Under the pieces are notes generated by a model. That model was not told where the DNA came from, did no database searches, and saw only the letters and a program-made list of their open reading frames with translations. Positions 1 to 5,260 of a stretch of 6,503 nucleotides of DNA are shown one piece after another. This DNA is from Lachnospiraceae bacterium (lineage in GTDB: Bacteria; Bacillota; Clostridia; Lachnospirales; Lachnospiraceae): positions 1 to 6,503 of the forward strand of contig DOWG01000316.1 of assembly GCA_003519685.1 (NCBI GenBank). The letters run 5' to 3'. The position numbers and the translations under genes are program-made. How positions within the stretch are numbered: position 1 is the stretch's first letter; every line of letters begins with the position of its first letter.

Positions 1-126
1 GCTCTTGTCGGCGGTGGCGGCGGCGGACGCCCCAATATGGCACAGGCAGGCGGAAAGTCCGCGGAAGGCATCGATGCCGCAATCGCAAAAGCGAAGGAAG
101 TACTGGCAGAGCAGATCAAGGGATGA
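1..126 (+). CDS. alaS: Alanyl-tRNA synthetase, C-terminal end (5' truncated by window)
   Basis: Frame 1 is open from the window edge to TGA at 124-126 and gives the last 41 residues of a protein. It starts with a glycine run followed by RPNMAQAGG, then an alanine/lysine-rich helix (AAIAKAKEVLAEQI). The pattern GGGGGGRPxxAQAGG is the signature near the end of the DHHA1 (C-Ala) domain of alanyl-tRNA synthetase, which charges tRNA-Ala and helps hold the tRNA for catalysis and editing. The short helix after the glycine motif and the immediate stop match the normal C-terminus of AlaS. The catalytic and editing domains lie outside the window. The glycine run makes this stretch much more GC-rich than the DNA after it. 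No clear intrinsic terminator follows before the rpsU promoter. A DHHA1-containing DHH phosphoesterase is the only plausible alternative; the neighbouring rpsU favours alaS. Confidence 0.93.
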   Translation, partial: ALVGGGGGGRPNMAQAGGKSAEGIDAAIAKAKEVLAEQIKG

Positions 127-146
127 ATGTTCCAAATACGTTAAAG

Positions 147-167
147 CATAAGTAAAACATAAGTAAA
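147..167 (+). repeat. Two tandem CATAAGTAAA copies, 11-bp period
   Basis: CATAAGTAAA occurs at 147-156 and again at 158-167, with one A between the copies. The 11-bp period places both copies on about the same face of the helix, 26 bp upstream of the rpsU -35 box. It could be an operator, an UP-like A-rich element, or a chance duplication. No known binding site is recognised. Confidence 0.5.
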
Positions 168-192
168 TTGATAAGACATCCTTAGAAAACGG

Positions 193-220
193 TTGACGAA
201 AATGAAAAATATGCTATAAT
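193..220 (+). promoter_or_regulatory. Vegetative (sigma-A) promoter of rpsU
   Basis: The -35 box is TTGACG (193-198), one mismatch from TTGACA. The -10 box is a perfect TATAAT (215-220), with a 16-bp spacer. TGC directly before the -10 makes it an extended -10 (TGCTATAAT). Transcription would start near 226-228, leaving a leader of about 70 nt before rpsU. This is the strongest promoter visible in the window and fits a highly expressed ribosomal protein gene. Confidence 0.87.
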
Positions 221-249
221 CTATATAGTGCTATTCAAAAAAGACCCAA

Positions 250-276
250 TCAGTTGTAAGCACAATACACAACTGG
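250..276 (+). promoter_or_regulatory. rpsU leader hairpin abutting the Shine-Dalgarno
   Basis: CAGTTGT (251-257) pairs perfectly with ACAACTG (269-275) around an 11-nt loop; a flanking T250-G276 wobble can extend it. The 3' arm ends on the first G of the GGAGGGAGGT ribosome binding site, so folding would stack beside the site and partly cover it. Possible roles are RNA stability or translational control of bS21. The stem is directly visible; the role is inference. Confidence 0.5.
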
Positions 277-290
277 AGGGAGGTTAGGTG
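275..290 (+). promoter_or_regulatory. Extended ribosome binding site of rpsU
   Basis: GGAGGGAGGT (275-284) is a long anti-16S match but lies 13 nt from the ATG at 298. A second, shorter match, AGGTG (286-290), sits at the usual 7-nt spacing. The GTG at 288 is followed at once by TGA and is out of frame, so the ATG at 298 is the start. The purine-rich double site may let two alignments with 16S rRNA compete. Confidence 0.65.
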
Positions 291-297
291 TGAGACT

Positions 298-471
298 ATG
301 TCAAATGTTATCGTAAAAGACAATGAAACGTTAGACAGTGCTCTCCGCAGATTCAAAAGAAGCTGCGCGAAAGCCGGTATCCAACAGGAGATCCGTAAGA
401 GGGAGCATTATGAAAAGCCAAGTGTAAGACGTAAGAAGAAGTCTGAAGCGGCTAGAAAACGTAAATATTAA
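298..471 (+). CDS. rpsU: Small ribosomal subunit protein bS21
   Basis: The 57-residue product starts MSNVIVKDNETLDSALRRFK and continues with an arginine/lysine-rich helical tail ending in KSEAARKRKY. This is the full-length bS21 pattern (family length about 57-70). bS21 binds the 30S platform close to the 3' end of 16S rRNA and the anti-Shine-Dalgarno region and takes part in translation initiation. The N-terminal beta strand (VIVKDNETLD) and the ALRRFKR helix are intact. The ORF was too short for a long-ORF scan but is unmistakable. It has its own strong promoter, a long ribosome binding site and downstream hairpins, so it is probably a mainly monocistronic transcript. The position between alaS and the yqfC cluster resembles other Lachnospiraceae (from memory of the family). 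Nothing is missing or odd in the protein. Confidence 0.97.
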   Translation: MSNVIVKDNETLDSALRRFKRSCAKAGIQQEIRKREHYEKPSVRRKKKSEAARKRKY

Positions 472-518
472 TCAGCAAGTTGAATGATAGAACGTAAATT
501 CCTTGTTACGAATTAAGA

Positions 519-549
519 GACTCCCGTTGAGATCACCGGGAGTCATTTT
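519..549 (+). terminator. Intrinsic terminator after rpsU
   Basis: GACTCCCG (519-526) pairs perfectly with CGGGAGTC (537-544) around a 10-nt loop, and ATTTT follows at 545-549. The GC-rich stem is strong but the U tract is short (four T). It lies 48 nt after the rpsU stop, a usual distance for a Rho-independent terminator. Confidence 0.75.
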
Positions 550-569
550 GTGCGGCTGCCTGTCGCACA
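549..569 (+). other. Middle hairpin of the three-hairpin array
   Basis: TGTGCG (549-554) pairs with CGCACA (564-569) around a 9-nt loop. It starts on the last T of the first terminator and ends against the stem of the next, so three stems would stack with almost no linker. No T tract follows, so it is not itself a terminator. It could insulate the neighbouring stems or protect the rpsU 3' end. Confidence 0.5.
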
Positions 570-611
570 TAAAGTAGGGCAATCTAGAAATAGGCTGCCC
601 TACTTTATTTT
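570..611 (+). terminator. Second intrinsic terminator, 12-bp stem
   Basis: TAAAGTAGGGCA (570-581) pairs perfectly over 12 bp with TGCCCTACTTTA (596-607), with a 14-nt loop, followed by TTTT (608-611). The A/T-rich base of the stem adds a partial U tract (ACTTTATTTT). The T tract runs into a perfect 12-bp palindrome, TTTTGCGCAAAA (608-619). With the first terminator it should isolate the yqfC cluster from rpsU transcription. Confidence 0.7.
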
Positions 612-687
612 GCGCAAAAACGGAAGAAGTTCGATAGCGTAAATTTTCTTATTTTTCTCATTTGTTAATCGAAAACCCTCCTTAATA

Positions 688-716
688 GTCTACATAGTTT
701 GAAAAATTCATATAAT
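688..716 (+). promoter_or_regulatory. Mother-cell (sigma-E-like) promoter of yqfC
   Basis: CATATAAT at 709-716 matches seven of eight bases of the sigma-E -10 element (CATACAAT), and CATATAATA also fits the sigma-K -10 pattern CATAnnnTA. The region 13-15 bp upstream (around GTCTACAT, 688-695) is only a weak match to a sigma-E -35 box, and there is no TTGACA-like box at the sigma-A spacing. Transcription would start near 723, about 30 nt before the yqfC ATG. In B. subtilis yqfC and yqfD are sigma-E genes (established knowledge), which supports the call. Confidence 0.5.
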
Positions 717-752
717 AATAACAGTATCTGCAAAGGATTTAGGGGGCTATCA

Positions 753-1124
753 ATGAAGAGCAATCTAAAATCTTCCCATAAGAAGTTTAAGAAGAATGCC
801 AAAAATACGCTGTATCAAGGATTTGATACAAAGAGTGAAATAAAAAAAAGAGAGAAAGAAAGAATGAATTATCTGGAACAGCTTTCGAATCATCTGCATT
901 TGCCGCAGGACATCTTAGCGGGGGCACCCATCGTAACTGCGACCGGAAGGAATGAAATCTGTCTTGAAAATTATAAAGGGATCATAGAATACAATGGCAA
1001 TCTTATTAAAGTCCAGACGAAGGTATGCAAAATATGTATCGAAGGAAAGCAACTTAATATTTTATATTTTACAGAAGATGAAATGCGAATAACCGGGTTC
1101 ATTCATGCAATATACTATCAATGA
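753..1124 (+). CDS. yqfC: Sporulation protein YqfC
   Basis: The product has 123 residues. The conserved part runs from about residue 38: LEQLSNHLHLPQDIL, then ITGR-like TATGRNEICLENYKGI and a run of beta strands (KVCKICIEG, LNILYF, RITGFIHAI). This is the YqfC layout, a small mother-cell protein needed for full sporulation in Bacilli and Clostridia whose molecular role is not settled. The ATG at 753 was chosen because AGGGGG (741-746) lies 6 nt upstream; a longer reading from TTG 699 would begin inside the promoter. The first 37 residues are a lysine-rich, low-complexity extension not typical of the roughly 90-residue family, and an in-frame ATG at 864 would give an 86-residue standard-size protein, though with a weak ribosome site. 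yqfD follows after 30 nt, almost certainly in the same transcript. Confidence 0.88.
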   Translation: MKSNLKSSHKKFKKNAKNTLYQGFDTKSEIKKREKERMNYLEQLSNHLHLPQDILAGAPIVTATGRNEICLENYKGIIEYNGNLIKVQTKVCKICIEGKQLNILYFTEDEMRITGFIHAIYYQ

Positions 1125-1154
1125 TAGCAAGAAAAGGACGATGGGGGTGTTAAC

Positions 1155-2384
1155 ATGTGGAGAAAACTTGTTAACTGGCTGCGGGGATATCTGGCTGTTC
1201 AGATCAAAGGAAATGCTCCGGAACGTTTTATTAATTTGTGCTATAACAAGAAAATTCTGATCTGGAATCTGAAGCGTGTGGAAGAGGATTACCGTTTTTA
1301 TATACAAGCAAAGAATTATAAGAAATTAAAACCGATTGCAAAAAAGACCGGTATGATTCCAAGAATCAAGGAGAAAACAGGCCTTCCCTTTTATTTGCAC
1401 CGGTATCGTACGAGAAAAGCTTTTTTTGCCGGACTTCTTCTATGCTGTATCTTAGTTTATATCATGTCTTTATTTATCTGGGATATCCAGATTCTGGGCG
1501 GTTCCAAATATACTCCGGAAGCAATGATTAAATTTTTGAAAGAAAATGAAATCTATACCGGGATTCAGAAAAAGAAGGTAGACTGTCAGGAGATTGAAGA
1601 CGAAATCCGCCTGGCATATAATGATATCGGATGGGTATCCGCAGAGATAAAAGGCACCCGGTTAATTATTAAAATCACCGAAACCAATATGCCGGCTCCG
1701 GCAAGGGGTGTCAGGGAGCCAAGTCATATGGTCGCTTCGAAAAATGCCATTATAGTGAGTATTATCACCCGTGCCGGAACCCCGGCGGTAAAATCCGGCG
1801 ATGTTGTAAAGAAAGGGGATATATTGGTTTCCGGTATTGTGACAGTGAAGGGCGATTTCGATGAAATTTTTAAGAATGAGCTTGTTGTAGCGGATGCAAC
1901 CATATCCTGCAAATCCTTTTATGATTATGCGGATAATTTCTCCATGAATTACATCGATAAGGAATTTACCGGAGAGAAAAAAGTCGGTTACTATTTCAGC
2001 GTTCTGGGCAAAAAAATATTTTTACATAATCCTAGTCATTCCTATGACAGATATGATATAATTGTTAACGAAAATACGCTGCATGTAACGGAAACCTTTT
2101 ATTTGCCTTTCCGCTATGGCACGATAACGGTCCGGGAATACAACGAAAAGAAGAGGACCTATACCGAGGAGAAAGCAAAAGAAATTGCAAATAAGAAATT
2201 ACAGCGTTATTTGAAACGTTTGACGGATAATGGGGTTACCATATTAGATCATAATATTGAAATTACGATAGAGAATAATTCTTGTATTACTCAGGGGAGA
2301 ATTATAGTAGAGGAACCGGCCTGGGAATACCAGAAAGTACAAGATAGCGAGTGGAGGATCGAGCAAACGGATGAGTATAATTGA
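1155..2384 (+). CDS. yqfD: Sporulation protein YqfD
   Basis: The 409-residue product matches the usual YqfD size (about 400). In order it shows a basic cytoplasmic N-terminal domain (1-87, beginning with LRGYLAVQIKG), one transmembrane segment (about 88-109, FFAGLLLCCILVYIMSLFI), and an extracytoplasmic part. Residues 110-176 (WDIQILGG ... IGWVSAEIKGTRLIIKITE) resemble a POTRA-type fold as in FtsQ/DivIB. Residues about 206-229 (RAGTPAVKSGDVVKKGDIL) resemble the barrel-sandwich turn of HlyD-like adaptors. YqfD is a sigma-E-controlled protein of the mother cell, probably in the membrane around the forespore; its biochemical role is unknown and the fold comparisons are my inference. The start ATG at 1155 has GGGGGT (1143-1148) at 6 nt. 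The 3' end overlaps phoH by 14 nt. The extracytoplasmic tail ends acidic and tryptophan-containing (EEPAWEYQ), with no second membrane segment. Confidence 0.95.
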   Translation: MWRKLVNWLRGYLAVQIKGNAPERFINLCYNKKILIWNLKRVEEDYRFYIQAKNYKKLKPIAKKTGMIPRIKEKTGLPFYLHRYRTRKAFFAGLLLCCILVYIMSLFIWDIQILGGSKYTPEAMIKFLKENEIYTGIQKKKVDCQEIEDEIRLAYNDIGWVSAEIKGTRLIIKITETNMPAPARGVREPSHMVASKNAIIVSIITRAGTPAVKSGDVVKKGDILVSGIVTVKGDFDEIFKNELVVADATISCKSFYDYADNFSMNYIDKEFTGEKKVGYYFSVLGKKIFLHNPSHSYDRYDIIVNENTLHVTETFYLPFRYGTITVREYNEKKRTYTEEKAKEIANKKLQRYLKRLTDNGVTILDHNIEITIENNSCITQGRIIVEEPAWEYQKVQDSEWRIEQTDEYN

Positions 2385-3429
2385 GACAATCATAGAACTA
2401 CCGGCAGAACACGAAAAGAATGTATTTGGAGCTTTTGATGCTTATGTAAAGATTATCGAGCGAACCTTAAACGTTACCATCATAGCAAGAAACGGTGAAA
2501 TTAAAGTAGTGGGTGCTGCAGAAGATGTCGGAAAGGCAAAAAGAATTTTTGAACAGCTTTTGGAGCTTTCTAAACGGGGAAATACAATAACAGAGCAGAA
2601 TGTCAATTATGCACTGTCTTTATGTTTTGAGGAAAAAGAAAAGTCAATTGTGGAGATCGATAAAGAATTAATCTGCCATACCATCAGCGGGAAACCGATT
2701 AAGCCAAAGACAATCGGGCAGAAAAATTATGTTGATTTGATTCGAAATAAAATGGTGGTTTTTGGCGTCGGACCTGCCGGAACCGGTAAGACCTATCTGG
2801 CTATGGCAATGGGAATAACGGCATTTAAGAATGATGAAGTCGGAAGGATTATTCTGACCCGTCCTGCGATTGAAGCAGGAGAAAAGCTCGGATTTTTGCC
2901 GGGAGATTTACAGAGCAAGGTAGATCCCTATTTAAGACCCTTATATGATGCTCTGTATCAAATTATGGGCCCGGATGCTTATGCTAAGAATACGGAGAAG
3001 GGGCTGATAGAAGTTGCGCCTCTGGCTTACATGCGGGGAAGAACCTTGGATAATGCTTTTATCATATTGGATGAGGCACAGAATACGACACCGGCGCAGA
3101 TGAAGATGTTTCTAACCAGAATTGGCTTTGGCTCGAAGGTAGTAATTACCGGTGATCAGACGCAGAAGGACTTACCATCGGGTGCGGTTTCCGGTCTGGA
3201 TGTGGCTTTAAAGGTTTTAAATAAAATTGATGATATTGGCTTCTCCTATTTAACGAGTCAGGACGTTGTCCGGCATCCATTAGTACAAAAGATTGTGAAA
3301 GCTTATGATGCCTACGAAGACCGACAGCGCCGTTTTGATAGCAGGGCGGCTCAGGGGAAGCACCGGCGAGTCAACAAAGTGGATTTTAAATCAGAAAAAA
3401 TCAGGAGTAATCGCTATGAAAATAAGTAA
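2371..3429 (+). CDS. phoH: PhoH family ATPase (PhoH/YqfE)
   Basis: The 352-residue product is a PhoH-like P-loop ATPase, a family linked to RNA metabolism (predicted RNA helicase/ATPase), cytoplasmic. An N-terminal KH-like region (about 1-75, ARNGEIKVVGAAEDVGKA) precedes the ATPase core. Visible motifs are Walker A GPAGTGKT (134-141), TRPAIEAGEKLGFLPG (163-178), KVDPYLRPLYD (183-193), Walker B IILDEAQNTTPAQMKMFLTR (231-250), the TGDQTQ motif (260-265) and VVRHPLV (299-305). All key residues are intact. It is slightly longer than B. subtilis PhoH (about 320) owing to a basic C-terminal tail (about 318-352). The ATG at 2371 overlaps the end of yqfD by 14 nt; GGAGGA (2353-2358) lies 12 nt upstream, a long spacing, so translation is probably coupled to yqfD. 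The next gene again overlaps by 14 nt. In E. coli phoH responds to phosphate starvation; no Pho box is visible here. Confidence 0.96.
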   Translation: MSIIETIIELPAEHEKNVFGAFDAYVKIIERTLNVTIIARNGEIKVVGAAEDVGKAKRIFEQLLELSKRGNTITEQNVNYALSLCFEEKEKSIVEIDKELICHTISGKPIKPKTIGQKNYVDLIRNKMVVFGVGPAGTGKTYLAMAMGITAFKNDEVGRIILTRPAIEAGEKLGFLPGDLQSKVDPYLRPLYDALYQIMGPDAYAKNTEKGLIEVAPLAYMRGRTLDNAFIILDEAQNTTPAQMKMFLTRIGFGSKVVITGDQTQKDLPSGAVSGLDVALKVLNKIDDIGFSYLTSQDVVRHPLVQKIVKAYDAYEDRQRRFDSRAAQGKHRRVNKVDFKSEKIRSNRYENK

Positions 3430-4729
3430 AGAGATCTTTTCGCCAATACTGATCATCATCGCAACAGTATTGGTGATTTTATTGGAATTTTTACGAAATG
3501 GTCTGGGTACTTCTTTGGTTAAGCTTGGTGTTCTTACCCTACTTTTAACGTTAGCTGCCTGTTTTTATATTCGCTATTTTGAAAGTGGCATTTTGAATAA
3601 AAAGTTTGCGAAAAGCATTCTTATGGTCAGTTATTTTAGCTCCATCGTTCTCCTTTATCTGGTGAATGATCCGGAGATATTTTGCTTCTGGATGTTGGGA
3701 GGGTTGGTTGTTTCCATGCTGATCGATCCGAGATTGGGGCTGATTCTTCAATTTAATCTTATCTTTCTATTTGGAATGGGATTTGCCGGACGGTTGGAAA
3801 TGGTTCTCCAGTTTCTGCTGATGGGAGCGCTCATGAGTATGCTGTCGAATTATCTTAGTCAGAAATCCACTGTGATTTATGCGGCTATTATCCTGTTGTC
3901 AACCAATATAACGCTGGCCTTTATAATGAATAATTTTGTATTTAATTTTAACGCCGGATATAATTATATCAGTTCTTTCTTTAGTGTTCTGGTGATTCTG
4001 GCTGCCGGATTTTTTCTCTGCCGGCTATATCAGCATTTTGCATTAACGGAGGAGGGGAAAGAAGAGGAGCCTGTCGGCGGCGGGAATGATTGCTTTGAAC
4101 AACAGGAAGCCGTTCAAATTGAACAACAGGAATCTGTTCAAATTGAACAGCAGGAATCTGTTCAACCAACAGAAGCAGGTGAGACGGAGGCTGCGGGAGG
4201 CCCGCGGACAAGCTGCGAGCTCCTGATCGATATAAATAATGAGCTGTTAATGCAGCTGAAGAATTATTCGGAAGAATTATATGAGCATGCAATTATGGTC
4301 GGGGATATCTCCGGCCGGGCGGCGAGGACTATTCAGGCGGATGAACTGCTGGCAAAGGCGGGCGGATTGTACCATGAGATCGGGAAAGTGAAGGGCAGTA
4401 ACTATATCGAGGAGGGCCTTATCATTGCGGAACAATATGGTTTTCCGGAGAAGCTGAAATCCATATTGAAGCAGCATAATATCCGATATGAAAGACCAAC
4501 CTGTATCGAGGCTGCAATTGTTATGCTTACGGATAACGTGGTATCAACGATTGAATACATAGAAAAAACAAGAAAGCATAAATATACAAGGAATAAAATA
4601 ATAGAAAATATTTTTCAGATGCGAATGGAGAAAGGAACCTTTGATGAATCCGGTCTTTCTGTGAAAGACTATAAGTTATTAAAGGAATTCTATCAAAGAG
4701 AATTTAGTAATGGATACCTGAATGAATAA
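3416..4729 (+). CDS. yqfF: Short, degenerate YqfF/PgpH-type membrane HD-domain protein
   Basis: The ATG at 3416 has AGGAG (3403-3407) 8 nt upstream and gives 437 residues; a longer in-frame start at 3305 would lie inside phoH and is rejected. Residues 1-205 hold about eight hydrophobic segments (near 8-25, 32-51, 66-83, 88-104, 107-122, 128-146, 152-172, 185-203). A hydrophilic linker (210-265) carries three 8-residue repeats. Residues 267-437 align with the HD domain of PgpH (7TM receptor with intracellular HD hydrolase), which degrades cyclic-di-AMP. The gene sits between phoH and ybeY, exactly where yqfF/pgpH lies in B. subtilis. Differences from the family are large: no extracellular 7TMR-HDED domain, YHEIGK (319-324) instead of YHDIGK, loss of the segment that normally carries a further ligand histidine, and KQHN (352-355) instead of QHHG. 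H291, H320 and D373 remain. Membrane location is secure; phosphodiesterase activity is doubtful. Confidence 0.85.
   Translation: MKISKEIFSPILIIIATVLVILLEFLRNGLGTSLVKLGVLTLLLTLAACFYIRYFESGILNKKFAKSILMVSYFSSIVLLYLVNDPEIFCFWMLGGLVVSMLIDPRLGLILQFNLIFLFGMGFAGRLEMVLQFLLMGALMSMLSNYLSQKSTVIYAAIILLSTNITLAFIMNNFVFNFNAGYNYISSFFSVLVILAAGFFLCRLYQHFALTEEGKEEEPVGGGNDCFEQQEAVQIEQQESVQIEQQESVQPTEAGETEAAGGPRTSCELLIDINNELLMQLKNYSEELYEHAIMVGDISGRAARTIQADELLAKAGGLYHEIGKVKGSNYIEEGLIIAEQYGFPEKLKSILKQHNIRYERPTCIEAAIVMLTDNVVSTIEYIEKTRKHKYTRNKIIENIFQMRMEKGTFDESGLSVKDYKLLKEFYQREFSNGYLNE
4097..4168 (+). repeat. Three in-frame 24-bp repeats in the yqfF linker
   Basis: Three consecutive 24-bp units at 4097-4120, 4121-4144 and 4145-4168 encode EQQEAVQI, EQQESVQI and EQQESVQP (residues 228-251 of the HD protein). 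Units 1 and 2 differ at two bases, and the first 21 bases of units 2 and 3 at one, indicating recent duplication. The repeat lengthens the glutamine/glutamate-rich linker between the membrane part and the HD domain and should be prone to copy-number change among strains. Confidence 0.9.
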
Positions 4730-4747
4730 GAGAGAAGGAAATTGGTT

Positions 4748-5245
4748 ATGACCTTTCAGATTGCATATAAAGCAAAGGATACATTAGATTTTGATTATGA
4801 GGCATTATTAAAAAGAGTGGTAGAGGGATGTATGGATTATGAAGATTGTCCCTATGAGGCAGAGGTAAGTATCCTGTTAACGAATAATGAGGAGATACAG
4901 GAAATTAACCGGGAATACAGAAAGATCGATGCACCGACCGATGTATTGTCCTTTCCCGCGACCGAATTTGATCTTCCGGGGGATTTCTCTAAACTGGAGG
5001 AGGAGCACGCAGATAGCTTCCATCCGGAAACGGGTGAGCTGCTGCTTGGTGATATTGTGATATCCGTAGAAAGAGCAATCGAGCAAGCCGCTGAATACGG
5101 TCACAGCATCGAAAGAGAAATTGCTTTTCTCACAGCGCATAGTATGTTCCATCTGTTTGGCTATGACCATATGGAAGAGGAAGAGCGAATGCGGATGGAG
5201 GAGAAGCAGAAGCAAGTTTTGGACAAGCTGCAAATTTATCGTTAA
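4748..5245 (+). CDS. ybeY: Endoribonuclease YbeY (rRNA maturation factor)
   Basis: The 165-residue product is full-length YbeY, a cytoplasmic zinc-dependent protein for 16S rRNA 3'-end maturation and ribosome quality control. The zinc site is HSMFHLFGYDH (131-141): H131, H135 and H141 in the H-x3-H-x5-H spacing. The family usually has G and L where this protein has S132 and F134, a mild change. The upstream signature NREYRKIDAPTDVLSFP (54-70), including R58 equivalent to the conserved arginine, and the LLLGDIVIS strand (98-106) are intact. The ATG at 4748 was chosen because AAGGA (4735-4739) is 8 nt away; the TTG at 4742 is only 2 nt from it. The gene follows the HD-domain gene by 18 nt and precedes the lipoprotein gene by 15 nt. 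An acidic insertion (EEEHADSFHPETGE, about 84-97) sits before LLLGD and is common in Clostridia. Confidence 0.96.
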   Translation: MTFQIAYKAKDTLDFDYEALLKRVVEGCMDYEDCPYEAEVSILLTNNEEIQEINREYRKIDAPTDVLSFPATEFDLPGDFSKLEEEHADSFHPETGELLLGDIVISVERAIEQAAEYGHSIEREIAFLTAHSMFHLFGYDHMEEEERMRMEEKQKQVLDKLQIYR

Positions 5246-5260
5246 TATTAGGAGGAGAAA

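Noticed and set aside
699..752. TTG start at 699 giving an 18-residue longer YqfC
   Set aside because: It lies inside the CATATAAT promoter element, has no ribosome site, and the ATG at 753 has a strong one.
842..849. A8 run in yqfC as a programmed slippage site
   Set aside because: It can be read as A-AAA-AAA in frame, but there is no stimulatory hairpin or upstream Shine-Dalgarno and the frame is intact through it; A-runs are common in such lysine-rich stretches.
3305..3415. Longer HD-domain protein starting at 3305
   Set aside because: The extra 37 codons lie wholly inside phoH, have no membrane or family similarity, and the ATG at 3416 has AGGAG at 8 nt.
4097..4168. Tandem repeats as a CRISPR array
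   Set aside because: The units are contiguous without spacers, keep the reading frame, and encode a protein linker.
3981..4477. Minus-strand open frames opposite the HD-domain gene
   Set aside because: They lie opposite a well-supported coding gene, have no ribosome site or recognisable domain, and one is only the complement of the 24-bp repeats.
4742..4747. TTG at 4742 as the ybeY start
   Set aside because: Only 2 nt from the ribosome site; the ATG at 4748 has correct spacing and fits the family N-terminus.
4877..5233. Minus-strand frame opposite ybeY
   Set aside because: A leucine-rich complement of the E/K/M-rich YbeY sequence with no independent evidence of coding.
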